From Dermacentor variabilis (taxonomy: Eukaryota > Arthropoda > Arachnida > Ixodida > Ixodidae), in contig NC_134573.1 in assembly GCF_050947875.1 (NCBI RefSeq), positions 35,155,115 through 35,219,114 of the forward strand: a stretch of 64,000 bases of DNA. Direction: 5' to 3'. Position 1 is the stretch's first letter; each line of letters starts with the position of its first letter. Below are positions 57,451 to 64,000 of the stretch, one piece after another. Both the position numbers and the translations under genes were made by a program. The notes beneath the pieces were generated by a model. That model did not search any database and was not told the DNA's origin. It saw nothing but the letters and a program-made list of their open reading frames with translations.

Positions 57451-57459
57451 AACTCTCCT

Positions 57460-58135
57460 TCCAAACATTCATTATGCCACAGTCCAAAAACAAGAAAGGG
57501 GCTGACAGATGGAGTAGCACACTGTGGTATAAAGTTCGTAAACAGGGATAAGGTGCCTCAGAAAGGCTGGCCAACGTTTCGATAGGAGGACCTATCTTCG
57601 TCAAAGGCGGCCTCGTCATCCTCGGCGTGTTAGTTTTAAAGGGTTAGTGCAGTGACGTCACGTGCGGGTGTCGTCGCTGGCGGCTGGTTTTAAAGAGAGA
57701 CTACCAGAGGAAACAAGCGCTGTCGTCCGACGTCTGTGAGCTTCGTTCCCAAGACAAGGGGACAAGAGCGTGAAAGTGGGCACGCGGGAAGAAGAGAAAA
57801 GAAACAGAAGCAGGATAAAAGAAAGAAAAAGGGGGAGAACCAGGGCGGCACCAAGACAGAAAAAAAGGGGGGGGGAGAGAAAAAGAACAAGAAAGAGAAA
57901 AACAAAATTTTAAGAAAGACGGGGGCTAGGGAACGTGTTGGGGATGCGAGAGGTTAGGAAGCATTCAGGGGGAGTCGTTGGAGGCATGTTTTTGTGGCAT
58001 TAGAAGGGCCGGTCAGACGGTCAGTGCGCGAGTAACACAAAAGACAAAAAAAAAAACACACGCACACACACAGAAAAAAAAAACATGAATTGAAAGAGTG
58101 ACTTGAGTAGCATGTGTGCGTGTGTTTTTTTCTTG
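57460..58135. mobile_element. Penelope-like element fragment with simple-sequence tail
   Basis: GGCCAACGTTTCGATAGGAGG followed by ACCTATCTTCGTCAAAGGCGG is the conserved terminal block of Penelope-like retroelements as I know it. It is followed by TTTTAAAGGGTTAGTGCAGTGACGTCA. No reverse transcriptase remains. From 57780 to 57930 the DNA is very purine-rich, and 58026-58130 has (CA)n and A-runs that fold back on a (GTGT)n stretch. It interrupts the CR1-like LINE between its ORF2 and 3' UTR. Confidence 0.55.
57567..57612 (-). ncRNA. Hammerhead-ribozyme-like motif
   Basis: On - the order is TTGACGA, A, GATAGG-TCCT-CCTATC (a perfect 6-bp stem with a 4-base loop), then GAAAC. This is the core order of a hammerhead ribozyme (CUGANGA, stem II, GAAA), with the first core C replaced by T. 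Hammerhead motifs are known in Penelope-like elements, which supports the call. The short stem III and stem I are not convincingly formed here, so activity is doubtful. Confidence 0.45.
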
Positions 58136-58139
58136 TTGT

Positions 58140-58515
58140 TTTTGGCCTCCCTGATAACATAGCCTCCATATCTAAACCCGACAAATTCCGCTGTCAGTTA
58201 ATCACGCTTTACCCATTTAATATCTTTCGCGAATGCCCAGTCTAGTGTATGTTATCGTGCATTTTTGCAATGTTGTATATTATTTTGATATACACTATTC
58301 CTTTAGCTCTGTTAATCGTAACTAGTGTTCGTGTGCCTTCAGATATGGCTTGTATTCCCTATGCCTTGAATATTGTATAATATGGCAATCTTCTTATAGC
58401 ACTGTTCCTGTTGGAAATTTGTACTTTTTATGTCTTTACCGTTTGAAATGCCACCCTTGCTTTATGCCCTGCCATAGGGCTTGTAAGGGTCTTTTGAATA
58501 AATAAATAAATCATA
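58140..58515 (+). mobile_element. 3' UTR and tail of the CR1-like LINE
   Basis: AT-rich, without frames, ending CCATAGGGCTTGTAAGGG and GAATAAATAAATAAATC, a repeated-tetranucleotide end typical of CR1-type elements. Confidence 0.55.
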
Positions 58516-58531
58516 CCCCCTTAAGCAATGG

Positions 58532-58552
58532 CTCATACTACTACTACTACTA

Positions 58553-58585
<33 letters not shown>

Positions 58586-58592
58586 ATAATAA
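58532..58592. repeat. (ACT)n microsatellite
   Basis: About 60 bases of ACT triplets turning into AAT, the 3' tail side of the RTE fragment that follows on -. Confidence 0.93.
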
Positions 58593-59130
58593 TCAGCCTA
58601 TTCTTTGTCCACTGCAGGGACGAAGGCCTTTCCCTGCGATATCCATTACCCCTGTCCTGTGCCAACCGATTCCAACTAGCACCCGTGAATTTCCTAATTT
58701 CACCGCACCGCTTAGTCTTCTGCCGTCCTCTACTGCGCTTCCCTTCTCTTGGTACCCATTCTGTAACCCTAATGGTCCAACAGTTATCTAACCTGCGCAT
58801 TACATGACCTGACCAGCGCCATTTTTTTTCGTTTAATGTCCATTAGAATATCGGCTATAGCCATTTCCTCTCTCATCCAAACCACTCTCTTTCTCTCTCT
58901 CTCAAGGTTATGCCTAGCATTCTTCGTTCCATCATCTTCTGTGTGGTCCTTAACTTGTTCTCAAGCTTCTTTGTTAGTCTCCAAGCATCTGCCCCATATT
59001 TCAGCACCGGTAAAATGCACTGATTATACATCTTTTTTTTTTCGATGATAATGGTAAGCTTCCAGTCAGGAGCTGAGAATGTCTTCCGTATGCGATCCAA
59101 CCCATTCCTTCTCATGATCAGGATCCCCTA
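58593..59130 (-). pseudogene. RTE-type LINE 3' fragment (copy D)
   Basis: Frames on - read LKYGADAWRLTKKLENKLRT, MMERRMLGITLRE, then LDNCWTIRVTEWVPREGKRS and SSLQWT. It is the C-terminal end of the subfamily represented at 35290-37925. Frameshifts are present. Confidence 0.85.
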
Positions 59131-59616
59131 TGAGTAAATTACCCAGGTAAACGTACTCCTTCACTGACACTAGACGATCTTTCTTTCCTCTTCCCTTTCC
59201 GATCTTGCTACCTTGCATTTGTATGTTTCTGTATCCTCCTTTCTGAAGAATAGGCAGGCGTTGTGCCCCTTTCGGTGGCAGATGGAAGCCTGCTCCTCGC
59301 TTTCCCTTTCCTGTCTAGTGTATATATGGTTTCAAAACTAATAATAATAATAATAATAATATTGCGACGAGGTTTAATCTCGTTCACAACGTTGTGGAAC
59401 GCTAGGTATAGACGAGGCAACCTGAAGTTTGCCCCCGCGGCACCAGTGCCGAATGCTCCCCTAGCGGACCGATGTGAGTTTCGAAGGTCGTCGCTGTGCT
59501 AGCGCGCGCTCGTGTTCTGTACGGCGAAAGCGCTCGTGCGCGTTGTTTTTGCGATGGCGAGTGCGACATCATCAATTTGGAAAGATGGGCTAGTTGGTGA
59601 TTGATGATCATACCCT
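59131..59616. other. Unassigned, with an (AAT)n microsatellite
   Basis: AAT repeats at about 59339-59361. The following GC-rich DNA has no recognisable gene. Confidence 0.35.
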
Positions 59617-59749
59617 GCTGGTGAAGCAGCTCACTGACACGGGCACAGAGAAGACACACAAGACGACACTCGCTCGCACTCGACACTCGCAGCGAGCGTC
59701 GTCTTGTGTGCCTTCTGTGTGTCCCGTGTCAGTGAGCTGCTTCACCAGC
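59617..59749. repeat. Foldback hairpin, 58-bp arms
   Basis: 59617-59674 pairs with 59691-59749 with few mismatches around a 16-base spacer. The right arm contains CCTTCTGTGTGTCCCGTGTC, related to the hairpins at 3121 and 17671. Confidence 0.9.
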
Positions 59750-60230
59750 AAATCGACCTCATCAGCCAGGAAAGGTGGCACGCAATACTGCGGTGTTGTT
59801 GATTGCCACAGCAGCCTCGAAAACACGAAAGGTCAAACGCTGCCCGTGTAGTTTGTACGATTTCCGGGGAAGTGGTACGAGTAGGACAGACGACATGCAT
59901 CGATAACTGCAGTGCTTCGAGTCAAGTAATGCCCCAAGTACTGGCACGCGTCGGAAAGCATCGGCGCGCGCCGAAGCGTCGAAAGCGTCGGTCGGTAACA
60001 CGGCGAAGCCTGACTACGCGCAGCGATTATGTCTGCTGCCGATGCTAGAAGTTTGCCGACGCGAGGCGAAGCTGCGCCGGCGTGCATTATGAGAGGCTGC
60101 GACGCGTCGCAGGCGTCAACCAATCGGAGGCTGCGAAGCCTATAATTGCCGCCCATGCAATGGTGCCGGCACCAACGATCGTCCGAGTTCTTTGGACGCA
60201 CGACGCGCGCGACAGTGTTCCTGAAAGACA
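59750..60230. other. Unassigned GC-rich DNA
   Basis: CpG-rich, overlapping short frames, no domain recognised. Confidence 0.3.
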
Positions 60231-60659
60231 GTGTTGTAATAGTAGGCCAACAACGACACGACCGACCGATCGACGACCGTGGGTTGTGGTAGTGCGACGT
60301 GGATCCGCAGCGACTTCGAATGACGCCGACTAATCCAACCGGCCCACTGGGTTCCGCCGGGCTCAGTGCGATCGTCTGCTAAAACAGCCAACCGAATCAC
60401 GATTGCCGCAACATCTGTGCTTGTATGTGTATTTTGTTGTGCTCAAAACGAATGGAAACATGTTTACGAGCTCCGAAGTCTGGATAATCAGCACTCGCCT
60501 GTATCAGGCGCGTGCATAACCGTGGGCCTGTTCCTGACATGAGCGCTGCGGTCGGCCGGTTATCACTTGGTCGGCTATAAAAGCAACACTTCCCATAAAC
60601 CTGCGTTCTTCTTGTTCTGGCTATCTTGCTGTTGTTACGTCCTTCGCGGCTTGGATACA
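60231..60659 (+). repeat. LTR-like block with a TATA box
   Basis: The block may run from TGTTGTAATAG to CTTGGATACA. GGCTATAAAAGCAAC at 60573-60587 is a clear TATA element. It is followed directly by TGGCGTCAGAAGTGG, which looks like a retroelement primer-binding site. The left limit is a guess and no partner LTR is present. It could instead be the promoter of a host gene starting at the ATG at 60659. Confidence 0.4.
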
Positions 60660-60775
60660 TGGCGTCAGAAGTGGCTACGACCGACGGTCTAGCTTCGGCA
60701 GCGGTGGAGGAGAAAGAAATTCAACAAGAGGGGACACTCTTCAAAAACTGGCAACAGGAAACACGTCCCGCCTAG
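60659..60775 (+). pseudogene. Short leader frame after the LTR-like block
   Basis: ATG at 60659 opens MASEVATTDGLASAAVEEKE and ends at a TAG near 60774. If the LTR reading is right, this is the start of a gag gene that was cut off; no domain is visible. Confidence 0.3.
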
Positions 60776-60892
60776 TTTAAACTGCATCCGTTAGTTGACG
60801 CGAGCATCAGAAAAAAAGAATGTGAAATAAACTTAAAGACGTCTTATTTTTTTTATTCTTTCCCACTACAACTAAAAAACATTTGCGTATAA

Positions 60893-61141
60893 ATGAACTT
60901 AAACTTTGCGACATATTTTGTTGCGTTGCCTAGCAACAAGCTAGCGGCACGCCAGACGCGCTTGCATACGTCATGCGCCAGACAAGCCGCAGCAGTGAGC
61001 AAGGCCGGGTGCGCATGCGAAGCCCGCGTGCTCGGCGACCCGTCTCTTTTGGATGTAGCCAGTTTTTTTTGGACTCCCGGCATTTTTTGGGTTCCGTCTG
61101 CATTTCGACACGGCACCGCTGCACCACTGGACTACAGCAAG
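60893..61141 (+). other. Possible first exon with an RFX X-box
   Basis: An open frame of 83 codons (MNLNFATYFVALPSNK...) ends in phase 0 at AAG|GTAAGG (61141). GTTGCCTAGCAAC at 60925-60937 fits the RFX-factor X-box, GTNRCC-N-RGYAAC, exactly. The next exon would lie beyond the RTE insertion at 61216. The peptide has no recognised domain, so the exon may be non-coding or chance. Confidence 0.25.
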
Positions 61142-61215
61142 GTAAGGAATTTTGTTTCAGAGTCTGCGACGCACTTCAAGCACCATTTAGGGTTACTGCA
61201 CAAAACTAAACCTAT

Positions 61216-62699
61216 ATCATCATCATCGTCAGCCTGGTTACGCCCACTGCAGGGAAAAAGCCTCTCCCATACTTCTCCAACAACCCCGATCATGTACTAA
61301 TTGTGGCCATGTCGTCCCTGCAAACTCCTTAATCTCATCCGCCCACCTAACTTTCTGCCGCCCCCTGCTACGCTTCCCTTCCCTTGGAATCCAGTCCGTA
61401 ACCCTTAATGACCATCGGTTATCTTCCCTCCTTATTACATGTCCTGCCCATGCCCCATTTATTTTTCTTGATTTCAACTAACATGTCATGAACTCGCGTT
61501 TGTTCCCTCACCCAATCTGCTCTTTTCTTATCCCTTAACGTTACACCTATCATTCTTCTTTCCATAGCCCGTTGCATCGTCCTCAATTTGAGTAGAACCC
61601 TTTTCGTAAGCCTCCAGGTTTCTGCCCCGTAGGTGAGTACTGGTAAGACACAGCTACTATACACTTTTCTCTTGAGGGATAATGGCAACTTGCTGTTCAT
61701 GATCTGATAATGCCTGCCAAACGCACCCCAGCCTATTCTTATTCTTCTGATTATTTCGGTCTCATGATCCGGATCCGCGGTCACTACTTGTCCTAAGTAG
61801 ATGTATTCCCTTACTACTTCCAGTGCCTCACTACCTATTGCATATTGCTGTTCTCTTCCGACACTGTTAAACATTACTTTAGTTTTCTGCAGATTAATTT
61901 TTAGACCCACTCTTCTGCTTTGCCTCTCCAGGTCAGTGAGCATGCATTGTAATTGGTCCGCTGAGTTACTAAGCAAGGCAATATCATCAGCGAATCGCAA
62001 GTTACTAAGGTATTCTCCGTTAACTTTGATCCCCAATTCTTCCCAATCCAGGTCTCTGAATACCTCCTGTAAACACGCTGTGAATAGCATTGGAGAGATC
62101 GTACCTCCCTGCCTGACGCCTTTCTTTATTGGGATTTCGTTGCTTTCTTTATGGAGGACTACGGTGGCTGTGGAGCCGCTATAGATATCTTTCAGTGTTT
62201 TTACATACGGCTCGTCTACACCCTGATTCCGTAATGCCTCTATGACTGCTGAGGTTTCGACAGAATCAAACGCTTTCTCGTAATCAATGAAAGCTATATG
62301 TAAGGGTTGGTTATATTCCACACATTTTTCTATCACCTGATTGATAGTGTGAATATGGTCTATTGTTGAGTAGCCTTTACGGAATCCTACCTGGTCCTTT
62401 GCTTGACAGAAGTCTAAGGTGTCCCTGATTCTATTTGCGATTACCTTAGTAAATAGTTTGTAGGCAACTGACAGAAAGCTGATCGGTCTATAATTTTTCA
62501 AGCCTTTGGCGTCTCCTTTCTTATGGATTAGGATTATGTTAGCGTTCTTCCAAGATTCCGGTACGCTCGAGGTCATGAGGCATTGCGTATGCAGGGTGGC
62601 CAGTTTCTCTAGAACAATCTGTCCACCATCCTTCAACAAATCTGCTGTCACCTGATCCTCCCCAGCTGCCTTCCCCCTTTGTATATCTCCGCCGTCCAA
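61216..62699 (-). mobile_element. RTE-type LINE copy C, 5'-truncated
   Basis: An (ATC)n tail at 61216-61228 is followed by CAGCCTGGTTACGCCCACTG, the same 3' end as copy A. The 5' end breaks within the region before RT, near 62699. TATATC near both ends could be a short target duplication. It lies between a possible exon and a tandem repeat. Confidence 0.9.
61238..62699 (-). pseudogene. RTE reverse transcriptase, frameshifted near its C-terminus
   Basis: The frame 62699-61419 carries the RT blocks (NANIILIHKKGDAKGLKNYR, AFIDYEKAFDSVE, LSNLRFADDIALL), and a second frame 61477-61238 carries the end (WAGHVIRREDNRWSLRV). They are separated by one extra base in a C run near 61456, where copy A has one C fewer. 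GVRQGD of copy A reads GVRQGG here. The protein otherwise matches copy A at roughly nine residues in ten by eye, so the two are young relatives. Confidence 0.9.
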
Positions 62700-62716
62700 G
62701 CGTAGTTAATTTGAGT

Positions 62717-63270
62717 TAATTACTCGTACTGGGAGATGTCTGCGACGCTTTCTAGCCCAAGCATAATTATAACTTATTTCGGTAGTTTTTAGGCACGCTC
62801 GCCGCACCTGGCTTTGTGACGAAAAGCACCTTGGCCGTGTGACGCAGTTTTGCGTGTACTGAATCTTACCGGGACAAGTTTGGCGCTTTCTCTGACCCCA
62901 GACATTATTGTAACTAATTTCGCTACTTCTTTGGGTACTTTTCAAGTACATGTAGAGGCCGTGCTCGGCGTAGTGGCGAAGTTAGCGAAAAGCAGCTCGG
63001 CTGTGTGCCGCAGTTTGTTTCGCGTGTACTGAATCTTACTGGTAGAAGTTCGTGACGCATTCTGTGACCCCAGAAAGTATTGTAATTCATTTGCTAACTC
63101 CTTGGGATACTTTTGAGGTATGCTCGCCGCGCCTGGGGTTGTGAAGCTGCTAGCAAGAACGCAAGCCACCATAGTGAGATAGTTTTGCGTGTACTGAATT
63201 TTAGTGGGACAAGTTTGTGACGCTTTTTATGGCCCTGCAACAACAGATACCTTATTTCGGTACTCACGCT
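62717..63270. repeat. Tandem repeat, 165-170-bp period, about 3.3 copies
   Basis: GCGTGTACTGAAT recurs at about 62852, 63022 and 63187. Each copy also has ACAAGTTTGTGACGC-like, GACCCCAGA-like and CTCGCCGCGCCTGG-like words in the same order. Copies are diverged. Similar frames on - (KIQYT..., KFSTR...) are shadows of the repeat. Confidence 0.85.
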
Positions 63271-64000
63271 TGTCGAAAACGCGACGAGCCATTGCCGACA
63301 GTGATAACACGGGAGTGTTGCTTGCGCCGGCAAGACGTGTAAAAGATAACACGGAGGAGCTCAAGAACTTGACATTTCTGTCTTCTCAGCGTCTGAAAAC
63401 AGGCTTTGCACCCACGAATCTGTCTTGAGTGCGACTAGAAGGCATTCTGCGAGCGCGTAACATGGTTTGGCTGAGAGCCTGTGTTGTAGCTACCTCTGTG
63501 TACTTGGCGTACCATCGCGTCGACTGACGCCAAGTTGTTTTGGAAACGCGCAGTCACTCGTGTATTTGTGCTCTTAAAGTATAGGAAATAATGCCCGAGA
63601 AGGGAGGGATGCTTGAAAATCGGATGTTTTCTTCAGATTTTGTGGCATTGTTTGGGACGAGTGCATTTGCTACGAAATGTAAGAGTGAATTTCTGTAATG
63701 CCGCTCATTCACCACTTACACACGCTTCGCCTCTACACGCAATATTCCTGTTAGGTCAATATAAAAAAAAAGATAAATGCTTGTAATTTACGTTTTTGCA
63801 GCTGATGACATCCGGTGGAGCTTCGTACGGCAACGACTGCTGCTTACCTGGTGCCACAACGTTGGATGAATGCACAAGAAGCCCGGAACGAGCATTTATA
63901 TCGAGCAAAATAAACATTTCATCAGTTTAGAAGACATCTTGCGTTTTCTTTATGAAATTGCACGTGACACAGATTCGGTGGAGGCTTGTAAAGATCGTTC
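63271..64000. other. Unassigned; possible 3' exon or LTR end
   Basis: TTTTTGCAG at 63794-63802 is followed by a short + frame (LMTSGGASYGNDCCLPG) and AATAAA at 63909-63914, which could be a last exon with its polyadenylation signal, or part of an LTR. Nothing identifies it. Confidence 0.25.

Larger units (their letters stand above)
53460..58515 (+). mobile_element. CR1-like LINE, nearly full length, interrupted
   Basis: In order: 5' monomers B-A-B'' (53460-53790), a leader with 2A-like motif, ORF1 remnant to about 54940, ORF2 remnant 55150-57450, a Penelope-like insertion 57460-58130, and a 3' UTR 58140-58515 ending in AATAAATAAATAAAT. A SINE sits in ORF1 at 54513-54750. All protein frames are broken. 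Confidence 0.82.

Noticed and set aside
60893..61141. Named protein-coding gene
   Set aside because: The 83-codon frame has no domain or similarity that I recognise, so only a low-confidence exon-like feature is reported.

Overview
The window looks like repeat-choked nuclear DNA of a hard tick (Ixodidae, probably Metastriata). The main reason is four clear copies of the tRNA-derived tick SINE known as Ruka: a head matching 'CCGCCGTGGTTGCT', a body with 'AAGAACCCCAGGTGGTC', and an ATT-rich tail. Around them lie arthropod-type LINEs (RTE, CR1, I and L1/Tx1-like), Ty3/gypsy, hAT, PIF/Harbinger and Penelope-like sequences. Genes carry spliceosomal introns. There is no bacterial operon structure, and I saw no free-standing tRNA or rRNA gene.

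Layout. (1) 777-14436 is one 13.66-kb PIF/Harbinger transposon. It has perfect 47-bp terminal inverted repeats and a 3-bp CAG target duplication. A four-exon Myb/SANT-like gene on + and a two-exon DDE transposase gene on - converge on each other, with a 97/105-bp minisatellite next to the transposase 3' end. (2) 15.1-17.4 kb holds the only convincing host gene, a GC-rich F-box/leucine-rich-repeat exon on -. (3) 17.4-22 kb is mostly unassigned, with a foldback hairpin, a fragment of a ZBED-type hAT transposase and a GTGAGT-type simple repeat. (4) 22.2-35.1 kb is a nest: an old L1/Tx1-like LINE on + is split by a gypsy element (160-bp LTRs, GTGCC duplication), by a 5'-truncated RTE LINE with an open 890-codon frame, and by a CR1-like block that itself took in two SINEs. 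(5) 35.3-40.7 kb holds a decayed RTE LINE, a second tRNA-derived SINE family and a 700-bp TTAA-flanked MITE. (6) 40720-45298 is a hAT element with a broken ZMYM-like transposase. (7) 45.4-53.5 kb holds two decayed gypsy elements, an I-clade LINE tail and a SINE. (8) 53.5-58.5 kb is a nearly full-length CR1-like LINE with repeated 5' monomers, a degenerate 2A-like motif, a SINE in ORF1 and a Penelope-like fragment, with a hammerhead-like fold, near its 3' end. (9) 58.5-64 kb holds RTE fragments, another foldback hairpin, an LTR-like promoter block and a 165-170-bp tandem repeat.

The Harbinger pair would work together: in this superfamily the Myb-like partner takes the DDE nuclease into the nucleus and to the element ends. 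Both reading frames join cleanly across their introns, so this element may still be functional. Nearly everything else is decayed and records successive insertions.
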